Shown piece after piece: positions 29,625 to 37,560 of a stretch of DNA of 64,000 nt. Source of the stretch: Acinetobacter pittii ATCC 19004 = CIP 70.29. GTDB lineage: Bacteria > Pseudomonadota > Gammaproteobacteria > Pseudomonadales > Moraxellaceae. Position 1 is the stretch's first letter. Every line of letters starts with the position of its first letter. The notes under the pieces are model-generated. The model was given only the letters and a program-made list of their open reading frames with translations. It had not been told where the DNA came from and searched no databases. The translations under genes and the position numbers were made by a program. The stretch is from NCBI RefSeq assembly GCF_000369045.1, contig NZ_KB849786.1:603906-667905 (forward strand). Direction: 5' to 3'.

Positions 29625-30499
29625 CGACTGCAACAGGCACAACATGGCGTCAGCGTTTAGAAGCTTATTATTATCTATGTCGATTTGATAAGCCTGTTGG
29701 AACAGAACTGGTGTTTTGGCCAACCATGTGGGCACTTTGGATTGCAGCAGAGGGAATGCCACCTCTACATATTCTTTTGGCGATGGTATTCGGTACAATT
29801 TTTATGCGTGCCGCTGGCTGTGCGATTAATGATTTTGCTGATCGTAAAGTAGATGGACATGTAGAGCGTACAAAAACGCGCCCTTTGGCAACAGGGGTAA
29901 TTAGTCCAAGAGAAGCGGTATATGTATTTTTAGCATTAGTATTTGCCAGTGCTTGTACGCTGTTCTTTTTACCTATCGCGACGTTCTACTGTGCATTAGG
30001 GGGCTTGGCGTTAGCATTTATATATCCTTTTATGAAACGTTATACCCATTTACCGCAAGTAGTGTTAGGTATGGCATTTTCTTGGGGGATTCCAATGTCA
30101 TTTACTGCAATGGGTAAGCCTTTAGATATAACGTGTTGGCTAATTTATTTTGGTAATTTGGCATGGACAGTGGCTTTTGACACTCAATATGCAATTACAG
30201 ATCGTGAATATGATTTAAAGATTGGCGTGAAATCTACAGCTATTCTTTTTGGCCGATATGACATCCAGATTATTGCTCTTTTACAAGCAACTAGTCTTGT
30301 TTTGATTGGTACTGCACTATATTTAGAAAATATTTTATTCCCCTGGGCAATTATTGCTTTAGTTGTAGTGGCCTTTGATTTTGTATATCAAACAGTTAAA
30401 ACCAAAGACCGCAACCCTCAAGTTTGTTTTTGGGCATTTCGTCACAATCGTTGGGTGGGATTAATCATTTTTCTAGGAATATTTTTAAATTTCATATAG
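29621..30499 (+). CDS. ubiA: 4-Hydroxybenzoate octaprenyltransferase (or nonaprenyl form)
   Basis: Attaches the polyprenyl chain to 4-hydroxybenzoate in the inner membrane. The 292 residues contain the two Asp-rich prenyl-diphosphate motifs: NDFADRKVDGHVERTKTRPL (about 72-91) and DTQYAITDREYDLKIGVKST (about 186-205). Eight to nine hydrophobic spans follow the UbiA pattern. Translation is coupled to ubiC by a four-base ATGA overlap. Acinetobacter makes Q-9, so the natural chain is probably nonaprenyl; that is from general knowledge, not from this sequence. Confidence 0.96.
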   Translation: MTTATGTTWRQRLEAYYYLCRFDKPVGTELVFWPTMWALWIAAEGMPPLHILLAMVFGTIFMRAAGCAINDFADRKVDGHVERTKTRPLATGVISPREAVYVFLALVFASACTLFFLPIATFYCALGGLALAFIYPFMKRYTHLPQVVLGMAFSWGIPMSFTAMGKPLDITCWLIYFGNLAWTVAFDTQYAITDREYDLKIGVKSTAILFGRYDIQIIALLQATSLVLIGTALYLENILFPWAIIALVVVAFDFVYQTVKTKDRNPQVCFWAFRHNRWVGLIIFLGIFLNFI

Positions 30500-30518
30500 T
30501 AAAAATGACCGTGAGGTT

Positions 30519-30552
30519 GAAAAGTGTTCTATGCAGAGCACTTTTTTTATGT
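30519..30552 (+). terminator. Terminator of ubiCA
   Basis: AAGTGTTC pairs with GAGCACTT (one G-T pair) around a six-base loop, followed by seven Ts. Confidence 0.8.
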
Positions 30553-30608
30553 CTTAATATTTGTGCATAAAAATATGCGGAATAAATAACACATAAAAAG
30601 GATATTCT

Positions 30609-31916
30609 ATGAAACGGTCAAAAATTGCTTTAGCTATAACATTATCAACTTCAGCACTATTTCTTACAGCGTGTAATGACGATGATGATGACTATATTGG
30701 TGTAAATCCTGATAAAACTTATGTTTCTGAAAAATCCTATTCTAAGGATACCTTAAGTGGTGCTTCATCTATAAAAGTGATGACATATAACATGGTGAAT
30801 GTACAAGGGAAAACAGCTGAAGCAACTGCTTTGGTAATGTTCCCTAAAGTTGCTCAACCAAAAGATGGTTATCGCGTAGTGGTATGGGAGCACGGCACAG
30901 TAGGTGTAGGGGATAGTTGTGCACCAAGCAACAATACGATTAATCCACGTTTTAAAATTCTAGCGGATACTTTATTAGCTGCTGGTTATGTGATTGTGGC
31001 ACCTGACTATGAAGGTTTAGGTACTAGAGGCATGCATCCATACCTTAATTTAGGAAGTGAGGCTAAATCTGCAATTGCAGCAGTTAAAGCTGCTAAAGAT
31101 CATTACGGTAGTCAGTTAAATAGTTCATGGATGTCAATTGGGCAGTCTCAAGGAGGCCATGCTTCATTAGGAACAGCTGAATTTGCTAATAACGACACTA
31201 ACTACAAAGGAGCTGTTGCAACAGCACCAGCTTCTAGCCTTGGCGATATTATTTCTAAAATTGCTCCGCAAGCAATTAGAGACATTCTTCAGAAAGAGCA
31301 GGCTGGTACCGCACCTGTTGGTACGGCTGTGGAAGTGTATGCCGAGCTACTTGCATATGCTGCATATACCACAGTGGGTATTACTGCTTATGAACCTAAA
31401 TTTAATTATCGTGCAATCTTTCAACAACGTTCTCAAAGTATAGCTGAGTTTGCAGAAGGCACTACGGGTGAAAATGGAGTCTGTTTAACTGATTTGCATA
31501 ATAAATTTGCAGATGATATTCGAGATTTTCTTGCGACTAATACTGGTAAAACAGTTCTAGATTATCCAGGCCTAGCTGGTAATTTCCAGGAGAATCCAAC
31601 GGTACAAAAATTCTTGGTAGATAATCAACCTGCTACCAAAAAAATTAATTCACCAGTCATGATTGTTCAAGGTACTGCGGATATGGCTGTACCATATCCT
31701 GTTACTAATGCCTTACAAGAGGGACTTAAAAAAATGGGAACTGATGTGACATTTGTACCTGTTGTTGGAGCTGCCCATACTCAGGCGATTGTATGTAGAA
31801 ATGCTGAAATTTATCAATTTGTTCAATCTAAGATGCCAGCTAAAACAAATATAGTGCTTGATCCATCAGTAATAGATGCCAGTAAGAATGTTGAATGTAC
31901 TGGAATAGCACAATAA
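30609..31916 (+). CDS. Lipoprotein alpha/beta hydrolase (secretory lipase family)
   Basis: A 435-residue lipoprotein: the signal peptide ends at lipobox LTAC with Cys22, then an Asn-Asp-rich stretch (NDDDDDY). Residue +2 is Asn, so there is no inner-membrane retention Asp, and outer-membrane placement is likely. The body is an alpha/beta hydrolase: oxyanion-region VVWEHGTVGVGDSCAPS, nucleophile elbow IGQSQGGHAS, acid in VQGTADMAVPY, and His in VGAAHTQAIV. This matches the secretory lipase family (LIP, PF03583) first known from Candida. Substrate (triglyceride, ester or polyester) is not shown. An AAAAAGGAT precedes the ATG; terminators flank the gene, so it is monocistronic. Confidence 0.88.
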   Translation: MKRSKIALAITLSTSALFLTACNDDDDDYIGVNPDKTYVSEKSYSKDTLSGASSIKVMTYNMVNVQGKTAEATALVMFPKVAQPKDGYRVVVWEHGTVGVGDSCAPSNNTINPRFKILADTLLAAGYVIVAPDYEGLGTRGMHPYLNLGSEAKSAIAAVKAAKDHYGSQLNSSWMSIGQSQGGHASLGTAEFANNDTNYKGAVATAPASSLGDIISKIAPQAIRDILQKEQAGTAPVGTAVEVYAELLAYAAYTTVGITAYEPKFNYRAIFQQRSQSIAEFAEGTTGENGVCLTDLHNKFADDIRDFLATNTGKTVLDYPGLAGNFQENPTVQKFLVDNQPATKKINSPVMIVQGTADMAVPYPVTNALQEGLKKMGTDVTFVPVVGAAHTQAIVCRNAEIYQFVQSKMPAKTNIVLDPSVIDASKNVECTGIAQ

Positions 31917-31940
31917 TTTTTTGTATTTAAAATCTTCAAA

Positions 31941-31972
31941 TTAAAAAGGTCCTGAAAAGGGCCTTTTTTGTT
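31941..31972 (+). terminator. Terminator of the lipase gene
   Basis: AAGGTCC pairs with GGGCCTT through one G-T pair, followed by six Ts. Confidence 0.75.
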
Positions 31973-32019
31973 ATATTGTTACACAGTTTGATTTGATACT
32001 ATTTGAGTTTGAAGAACTT

Positions 32020-32220
32020 ATGAGCCAGCAACCTGTTGAAAAAAAATCTGTTCCTTGGTTATTAATGGGATTAGGTTTACTTATTCCTTTTCTAATTATT
32101 GGAATACTTTTCTTGGCTGCAAAAAGCGATGCTAAGAATAAAAAACAATATGAACAACAGCGTTTAGAGATGGCAAAAAGAATAGCTGAGAAAGAAGCTG
32201 CAAATTCTGAATCGAAATAG
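32020..32220 (+). CDS. Small single-pass membrane protein, unknown function
   Basis: A 66-residue protein from ATG 32020 (nine in-frame codons upstream back to a TTG are unlikely to be used). A GAAG stretch precedes the ATG. Residues about 14-34 (PWLLMGLGLLIPFLIIGILFL) form one membrane span; the C-terminal tail is a charged helix with Lys/Glu/Gln repeats (KKQYEQQRLEMAKRIAEKEAA), probably cytoplasmic and coiled. I do not recognise a named family. It converges tail to tail with the DUF2726 gene, with four bases between the stops. Confidence 0.6.
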   Translation: MSQQPVEKKSVPWLLMGLGLLIPFLIIGILFLAAKSDAKNKKQYEQQRLEMAKRIAEKEAANSESK

Positions 32221-32224
32221 CTTG

Positions 32225-32668
32225 TTAATGAATATCCTTTTGTAATTGGCGTACAGTAGGAATATTTGTGTAACGCTTTACAAGGTAGCCTGCTTCAGTA
32301 AGCATTTGATCACGAATACGGTCTTCTTCTACTTTTTCAAGATGGGTAGGGTCATCTAGTTCAATGATGGCCATGACTTCCATCTTGTCGTTGAGCACAA
32401 CAAAGTCAGTAACTTTACGATTGAACTGACTACGAATTTTATAGTCATTACTGGTAATTAATGCGCTAAACGCCACTTGTGCTAACACATGATAATTTGG
32501 AAAACTTTGTTTTAAACGTATAAACATTTGAGTTTCAAAGTTTGTAATGACAGGGCGAGCAAAGAATTTTTGTTTTGGAAATAAATAAGGGCGTAAACAA
32601 ACAAGAAGAAAAATACAGGTGCTTACGCAACCTAAAACAATAAAAAATAAGTGACTCGATTCGAACAT
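32225..32668 (-). CDS. DUF2726 domain protein, membrane-anchored
   Basis: A 147-residue protein with one N-terminal membrane span (HLFFIVLGCVSTCIFLLVCL) and a DUF2726 domain. That domain resembles restriction-endonuclease-like folds: the stretch KVTDFVVLNDKMEVMAIIELDDPTH contains the D...ExD-like arrangement of the PD-(D/E)XK type, and FPNYHVLAQVAFSALI precedes it. DUF2726 proteins are common in gammaproteobacteria; activity is unproven. No neighbour points to a role. Confidence 0.75.
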   Translation of the reverse strand: MFESSHLFFIVLGCVSTCIFLLVCLRPYLFPKQKFFARPVITNFETQMFIRLKQSFPNYHVLAQVAFSALITSNDYKIRSQFNRKVTDFVVLNDKMEVMAIIELDDPTHLEKVEEDRIRDQMLTEAGYLVKRYTNIPTVRQLQKDIH

Positions 32669-32685
32669 GTGAAGGCATCATACAA

Positions 32686-32718
32686 ATAAAAACCCACTCA
32701 TGATGAGTGGGTTTTTAA
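32686..32718 (-). terminator. Terminator after the tRNA-Asn genes
   Basis: AAAAACCCACTCAT and ATGAGTGGGTTTTT form a near-perfect palindrome; on the minus strand it follows the last tRNA-Asn. Confidence 0.85.
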
Positions 32719-32724
32719 GAATCT

Positions 32725-32800
32725 TGGCTCTCCCACCTGGGCTCGAACCAGGGACCTGCGGATTAACAGTCCGTCGCTCTACCGACTGAGCTATGGGAGA
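32725..32800 (-). tRNA. tRNA-Asn (GTT), copy 1
   Basis: 76 bases including an encoded CCA. On the minus strand the acceptor stem is TCTCCCA/TGGGAGA, the D arm reads TAGCTCAGTCGGTAGAGC, the anticodon arm GGACTGTTAATCC gives GTT, and the T arm contains GGTTCGAGCCC. It is the last of three copies in transcription order and is separated from the second by a possible terminator. Confidence 0.97.
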
Positions 32801-32946
32801 ATCTGGAAAAGGATTTTAGGCAGGAAAGAGGGCTGGGTCAAGCCTTAATAACAGAATTAGAGTGAATATCTAATCGTTTGGTTTAAAAATACTCGAAACA
32901 TTGATTTTATTCAAAATAATGAAAAATTATTAAATCATTAGAAAAG

Positions 32947-32977
32947 AAAAAACCCGCAATAAATGCGGGCTTTTAGA
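32947..32977 (-). terminator. Terminator between tRNA-Asn copies 2 and 1
   Basis: CCCGCA and TGCGGG pair around a five-base loop with A and T tracts outside. It could end the transcript of copies 3 and 2 before copy 1, or be read through. Confidence 0.7.
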
Positions 32978-32981
32978 ATCT

Positions 32982-33057
32982 TGGCTCTCCCACCTGGGCT
33001 CGAACCAGGGACCTGCGGATTAACAGTCCGTCGCTCTACCGACTGAGCTATGGGAGA
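32982..33057 (-). tRNA. tRNA-Asn (GTT), copy 2
   Basis: 76 bases, identical to copy 1 including the encoded CCA. It lies eight bases downstream of copy 3, so the two are certainly one precursor. Confidence 0.97.
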
Positions 33058-33065
33058 TTAGTAGA

Positions 33066-33141
33066 TGGCTCTCCAACCTGGGCTCGAACCAGGGACCTGC
33101 GGATTAACAGTCCGTCGCTCTACCGACTGAGCTATTGGAGA
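33066..33141 (-). tRNA. tRNA-Asn (GTT), copy 3
   Basis: 76 bases with encoded CCA and anticodon GTT. It differs from the other two copies only in the acceptor stem, where the sixth pair is A-T instead of C-G (TCTCCAA/TTGGAGA); both strands changed, so pairing is kept. It is first in transcription order. Confidence 0.97.
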
Positions 33142-33243
33142 ATCTGATGCGCATTTTATGGATGAAATCTAAAAGCGTCAATAAGAATATTAAAGAAAAT
33201 GAATCGTTTGCTTGATTAATATGCTTTTGCTGTATTAAAAATA

Positions 33244-33274
33244 AAAAAACCACCCCAAATAGGGTGGTTTTTCA
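33244..33274 (-). terminator. Terminator of sodB
   Basis: AACCACCC and GGGTGGTT pair around a six-base loop with A/T tracts on both sides. Confidence 0.85.
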
Positions 33275-33287
33275 TAAAGAAATAAAA

Positions 33288-33914
33288 TTATTTCTCTACA
33301 CCAGCTGGTTGACCTGCAAGTTTTGCATTTGCATAGTCCCAGTTCACAAGGCTTTCTAGGAAAGTTGCGATGTATTTAGGACGTAAGTTACGGAAATCGA
33401 TGTAGTAAGCATGTTCCCATACGTCAATTGTTAATACAGCAATTTGGCCATGTGCAAGTGGAGTGTCTGCATTAGAAGTTTTAGTAATAGATAATTTACC
33501 GTTTACTTCATCAGCAACTAACCAAGCCCAACCTGAACCGAATTGAGTTGTTGCAGCAGCAGTAAATTCTTCTGCAAACTTTTCGTAGCTACCAAAAGCT
33601 TCGTCAATTTTAGCAGCGATTGCGCCAGTAGGCTTACCACCACCATTTGGCTTCATGCTGTTCCAGTAGAAAGTGTGGTTCCAAACTTGAGCAGCATTGT
33701 TGAAAATACCAGCTTTAGATGCATCACCAGCAGTCGCTTTAATGATTTCTTCTAAAGTTTTACCTTCAAGGTCAGTCCCTTTGATTAAGTTGTTTAAGTT
33801 AACAACATAGGTATTGTGGTGTTTATCGTGATGGTATTCTAAAGTTTCTTTACTAATATGTGGCGCTAAATCATCATAGCCATATGGAAGTGCAGGTAAA
33901 GTAATGGTTGTCAT
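33288..33914 (-). CDS. sodB: Iron superoxide dismutase
   Basis: Dismutates superoxide to hydrogen peroxide and oxygen in the cytoplasm. The start is ATG 33914 with AGGAA before it (AATAGGAACATG); an open frame 11 codons longer has no support. The 208 residues show the metal ligands: His in the [11 protein letters not shown] region (two), Asp and His in [18 protein letters not shown]. The pattern [20 protein letters not shown], with Gln supplied early in the [13 protein letters not shown] segment, is that of Fe-type enzymes. It is a single gene with its own terminator, downstream in the same direction as the Nif3-like gene on the minus strand but separated from it by about 145 bases. Confidence 0.96.
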   Translation of the reverse strand: MTTITLPALPYGYDDLAPHISKETLEYHHDKHHNTYVVNLNNLIKGTDLEGKTLEEIIKATAGDASKAGIFNNAAQVWNHTFYWNSMKPNGGGKPTGAIAAKIDEAFGSYEKFAEEFTAAATTQFGSGWAWLVADEVNGKLSITKTSNADTPLAHGQIAVLTIDVWEHAYYIDFRNLRPKYIATFLESLVNWDYANAKLAGQPAGVEK

Positions 33915-34059
33915 GTTCCTATTCCTTGCATTTGCTGGGTTATACAATTAAGTGGCTCTATTGTAAATGATTCTGGTAACAATAGGGCATCGTTTTAAAG
34001 AACTATACACAATAAAGATCTAATTAATACGCATAACACAGATTGAAAAAAAGACTTAA

Positions 34060-34818
34060 TTAAATCGGATTATTCAATTCAAAATATTCAGCTTCAATTG
34101 AAAACTGTTTTGAGATCGCTTGTGCCAAACGCTGAACTCCATAACGCTCAGTAGCATGGTGACCACAGGCGAAATAGTGAACCCCTAATTCTTTTGCTTC
34201 ATAAAAAGTTCGTTCACTGACTTCACCTGAAATATAAGCATCACAATTTTGCAAAGCAGCTTTAGCAATAAAATCTTGAGCGCCGCCTGTACAGAAGCCT
34301 ACTTTTTGAATGCTTTGCTTTTCTGCTGGCAAATGAATCACTTTAAAATCAAAACTGTTTTGAAGCTGTGCTTTAAACTCATCTACAGAAACTGCTTGCT
34401 CTAAATAACCAATATTACCAATCGGATGTTTCTCGGTTAAATCGAGTGGTTCTAAATTCTTCAAGTTTAGTTTTTCTGCAATCGCTACATTGTTGCCCAA
34501 AGTTGGGTGTGCATCTAAAGGTAGATGATAAGCGACTAATGAAATATTATTTTGAATGAGTTTTTTAATGCGGTTGCCTCGCATTCCAATAATTGGATAC
34601 GGTTCACCCTTCCAAAAATAACCATGATGTACGAGTAATAAATCTGCATTTTGAGCAATTGCTGCATCAATCGCATCTTCGGAAGCAGTAACCGCACAAA
34701 CGATACGTTTTACTTCAGTTGAACCTTCAATTTGCAGGCCATTTGGTGCGTAATCTTTAAATTCTGCCGCTTTTAAGGTTTGGTCGCACCACTGAATAAT
34801 TTCATGCAAATTTGCCAT
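34060..34818 (-). CDS. Nif3-like dinuclear metal-centre protein (YbgI family)
   Basis: The 252-residue protein belongs to the widely conserved NIF3/YbgI family of hexameric proteins with two metals per subunit. Typical segments: DYAPNGLQIEG near residue 23, VTASEDAIDAAIAQNADLLLVHHGYFWKGE (metal His pair about 64-65), YHLPLDAHPTLGNN, CTGGAQDFI and a late HYFACGHHATERYGV that supplies further ligands. Function is unsettled in the literature; GTP cyclohydrolase-like activity has been suggested for some members. The gene ends 54 bases after the region serving sodB and is divergent from the DegS-like protease gene. Confidence 0.92.
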   Translation of the reverse strand: MANLHEIIQWCDQTLKAAEFKDYAPNGLQIEGSTEVKRIVCAVTASEDAIDAAIAQNADLLLVHHGYFWKGEPYPIIGMRGNRIKKLIQNNISLVAYHLPLDAHPTLGNNVAIAEKLNLKNLEPLDLTEKHPIGNIGYLEQAVSVDEFKAQLQNSFDFKVIHLPAEKQSIQKVGFCTGGAQDFIAKAALQNCDAYISGEVSERTFYEAKELGVHYFACGHHATERYGVQRLAQAISKQFSIEAEYFELNNPI

Positions 34819-35006
34819 GATATTTCCTGAATTGAGTAGTAAATAATTGCTAAAGCTATAGAAACATATTTTGTTGTGTAACTAAAGCTAGACAAATCTT
34901 TTTTGACTTTTTTATGTATATCGACATATTTAATTTAAAATGCTTAACTGAAAACTCTTTTTGTTCAATATATTAATTTAATTAAAAACTTCTTTGCGTA
35001 GAGGAT

Positions 35007-36188
35007 ATGAACGTGCGCCGCACCTTTACATGGTTACCTTGGGTGTTACTTATTATTGTAATTGCCAGTTTTATTGCATGGCAAAAATACCATCAGCCGA
35101 AACCAACTGTTGCAGTTGATGGGGTGCAAATGCCTGCTGAGAAAGTTGAACCACTCGTTGATACTTCGCGAGCGGGCGGGGTGGTATCTTATAGCGCTGC
35201 AGTAAAAGTTGCAGCGCCAGCAGTTGTTAATATTTTTACGACCCAGAAAGTTAAACAAAATCATCCATTATTAAGTGATCCGGTCTTCCGTGAGTTTTTT
35301 GGAAATCAGGTTCCTGAACAACAACAGCAAAATGAAAATAGCTTAGGCTCTGGGGTTATTGTACGAGCTGATGGTTATATTCTGACGAATAATCATGTGA
35401 TTGCTCAAGCTGATCAGATTGTAGTTGCATTACATGACGGCCGTCGTGCAGAAGCAACGATTGTTGGAACAGACCCTGATACTGATTTAGCTGTAATTAA
35501 AATCGATTTAGATAAATTACCTGTATTGCCATTTAAACTCAGTGGTAATGAAGTAGGTGATGTGGTCTTAGCAATTGGTAACCCATTTGGCGTAGGCCAA
35601 ACGGTAACTCAAGGTATTATTTCTGCGACTGAACGCTCTGATTTAGGCATTAATACCTATGAAGACTTTATTCAAACAGATGCCGCAATTAACCCAGGTA
35701 ACTCTGGTGGAGCATTAATTGATGTGGCTGGGAATTTAATCGGGGTAAATACTGCTATTTTCTCTCAGTCAGGTGGTTCTTTAGGAATTGGTTTTGCAAT
35801 TCCTGCTAAAGTTTGCCAACAAGTTTTAAACTCGATTTTGAAAGATGGCCGTGTAGTCCGTGGATGGTTAGGTATTAGTTTAGTACCGCCTACACAAGAA
35901 GACGTATTAGCACCTAAACAGCAAATTGGTGTTGTGGTTGCAGATGTCTTGAAAAATGGTCCAGCTGCATCAGCAGGTATTAAGATTGGTGATAAAATTA
36001 TTCAGGTGAATAACCAACAAATCACTTCAGCATCTCATTTGATTAATTATGTTGCATTACAAGCGCCTAACAGCGAAATTAATGTAATGGTCGAGCGAGA
36101 TGGGAAGCAACAAAACTTTGTGGTGACAGTAGGGGAAAGAAAAAACCAAAATACTCAATCACAATTTATACCGCTGCCTAAACAGTAA
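35007..36188 (+). CDS. DegS/AlgW-like membrane-anchored serine protease with one PDZ domain
   Basis: Periplasmic protease of the HtrA family. A short N-terminus is followed by one membrane anchor (residues 10-24) in place of a cleaved signal peptide. The trypsin-like domain has His130 (ILTNNHVI), Asp160 (DPDTDLAVIKI) and Ser233 (NPGNSGGALID). A single PDZ domain follows (about 285-380). One anchor plus one PDZ is the DegS/AlgW layout, whose known job is the first cut of the anti-sigma factor RseA/MucA. In this 393-residue protein there is a Gln-rich insert (about 104-110) before the first strand. No sigma-E or anti-sigma gene is in the window, so that role is inferred from family only. Confidence 0.9.
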   Translation: MNVRRTFTWLPWVLLIIVIASFIAWQKYHQPKPTVAVDGVQMPAEKVEPLVDTSRAGGVVSYSAAVKVAAPAVVNIFTTQKVKQNHPLLSDPVFREFFGNQVPEQQQQNENSLGSGVIVRADGYILTNNHVIAQADQIVVALHDGRRAEATIVGTDPDTDLAVIKIDLDKLPVLPFKLSGNEVGDVVLAIGNPFGVGQTVTQGIISATERSDLGINTYEDFIQTDAAINPGNSGGALIDVAGNLIGVNTAIFSQSGGSLGIGFAIPAKVCQQVLNSILKDGRVVRGWLGISLVPPTQEDVLAPKQQIGVVVADVLKNGPAASAGIKIGDKIIQVNNQQITSASHLINYVALQAPNSEINVMVERDGKQQNFVVTVGERKNQNTQSQFIPLPKQ

Positions 36189-36191
36189 AGA

Positions 36192-36222
36192 TAAAAAAGC
36201 CTCGTAATGAGGCTTTTTTCTT
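36192..36222. terminator. Terminator between the protease gene and cca
   Basis: AAGCCTC and GAGGCTT pair around a five-base loop with As before and Ts after; both converging genes can use it. Confidence 0.85.
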
Positions 36223-36230
36223 GGTGTTAA

Positions 36231-37469
36231 TTAAGTATGAGACAGTGCTTGATGCTGATGTTTGAACTCAGTTAAAGCATCAATACGGTACTGAATGAGC
36301 ATTTCACCAATCTCCGCACCTTTAATGTTTTCAGGTAAATCCTGAACTTTAATAGAGCGAACGATTTGCATCGCATCTAACATGTACTGAGCTTGTGGAT
36401 AAGGTCGGTCTTCTAAACCTAATCTTCCTTTAGCATCACATTCACATGCTTGTACAAAAGCTTCCACTCTCTCAGGACGACGTAATACATCTAGACGCTG
36501 TAATAGACGCCATACTGTTCCTGGTTTTAACGACATAATCTGATGACATTTTAGATGTTCTTTACACACTGATAATGCCAACTGTCGAGTTTGAGTTGGA
36601 ACTTTTAAACGTTCACATAACTCGGTAACAGGTTTTACTCCACGTTCTTCATGCATGATGTGGCGAGGAAGTTCGTTAGCTGGAGTCAATGCTTTACCCA
36701 AATCATGTACTAAAACAGCAAATCGAACATCAAGTGAATAGTTTGATTTACAAGCTTGCTGTAACGACATTAAGGTATGTATGCCGCAGTCCACTTCTGG
36801 ATGATATTCAGGGCGCTGTGGTACACCAAATAATGCGTCAATTTCAGGGAAAAGATGTTTCAACGCCCCACAGTCACGTAATGTCTGAAAATAAACATCC
36901 GCATGATCTTCTAAAAGTGCGCGAGAAGTCTCTTTCCATATACGTTCTGGTGTTAAGGCATCAAGCTCACCTGATTCGGCCATGGTTTGCATAAGCTGCA
37001 TTGTCTCTGGCGCAATCTGAAAACCATATGAAGAATAGCGAGCCGCAAAGCGTGCAACACGTAAAACACGTAAAGGATCTTCAGCAAAAGCTTCTGAAAC
37101 ATGACGTAAAGTTTTATTTTCTAAATCTGTTTGACCGCCATATGGATCGTATAATTTGCCATCTTGATCCATTGCTATGGCATTGATGGTTAAATCACGG
37201 CGAATTAAATCTTCTTCTAAACTTACTGTGGTATCGGTAAAAAATTGAAAGCCGTGGTAGCCTTTACCAGATTTTCTTTCAGTACGTGCAAGTGCATATT
37301 CTTCTTTCGTTTCGGGATGAAGAAACACAGGAAAATCTTTGCCTACAGGTTGAAAACCTTGGGCGAGCATGTGTTCCGGCGTTGCACCGACAACAACATA
37401 ATCTTTTTCTTGATAGGGATGCCCAAGTAAAAAATCACGGACGGCACCGCCTACTAAATACACTTGCAT
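36231..37469 (-). CDS. cca: CCA-adding tRNA nucleotidyltransferase, multifunctional (HD domain)
   Basis: Adds or repairs the CCA end of tRNAs; with its HD domain it can also act as a phosphatase and 2',3'-cyclic phosphodiesterase. The product has 412 residues from ATG 37469, the size of the long E. coli-type enzyme. Motifs: YLVGGAVRDFLLG, the catalytic DFPVFLHP...EYALARTE segment, RRDLTINAIAMD, and the HD signature AVLVHDLGKALTP about 255-267. A GAGG seven bases before the ATG is its ribosome-binding site and lies inside a 14-bp hairpin arm. An open frame seven codons longer has no support. Confidence 0.95.
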   Translation of the reverse strand: MQVYLVGGAVRDFLLGHPYQEKDYVVVGATPEHMLAQGFQPVGKDFPVFLHPETKEEYALARTERKSGKGYHGFQFFTDTTVSLEEDLIRRDLTINAIAMDQDGKLYDPYGGQTDLENKTLRHVSEAFAEDPLRVLRVARFAARYSSYGFQIAPETMQLMQTMAESGELDALTPERIWKETSRALLEDHADVYFQTLRDCGALKHLFPEIDALFGVPQRPEYHPEVDCGIHTLMSLQQACKSNYSLDVRFAVLVHDLGKALTPANELPRHIMHEERGVKPVTELCERLKVPTQTRQLALSVCKEHLKCHQIMSLKPGTVWRLLQRLDVLRRPERVEAFVQACECDAKGRLGLEDRPYPQAQYMLDAMQIVRSIKVQDLPENIKGAEIGEMLIQYRIDALTEFKHQHQALSHT

Positions 37470-37472
37470 GAA

Positions 37473-37517
37473 AAAACCTCTATTCTTCAAGCAATCATGC
37501 TACAGAATAGAGGTTTT
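37473..37517 (-). terminator. Hairpin: maeB terminator that overlaps the cca ribosome-binding site
   Basis: AAAACCTCTATTCT and AGAATAGAGGTTTT form a perfect 14-bp stem with a 17-base loop. On the minus strand it lies between the maeB stop and cca; its T-run ends three bases before the cca ATG, and the GAGG of the cca ribosome-binding site is in the second arm. Confidence 0.75.
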
Positions 37518-37560
37518 CTCAAGTCATTAGAGATGCTTTTCGTAAAAAGCAGTTTCTAAA

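Noticed and set aside
32725..33141. Integrated island next to the tRNA-Asn genes
   Set aside because: No integrase gene, no repeated tRNA 3' end apart from the full tRNA copies, and housekeeping genes on both sides.
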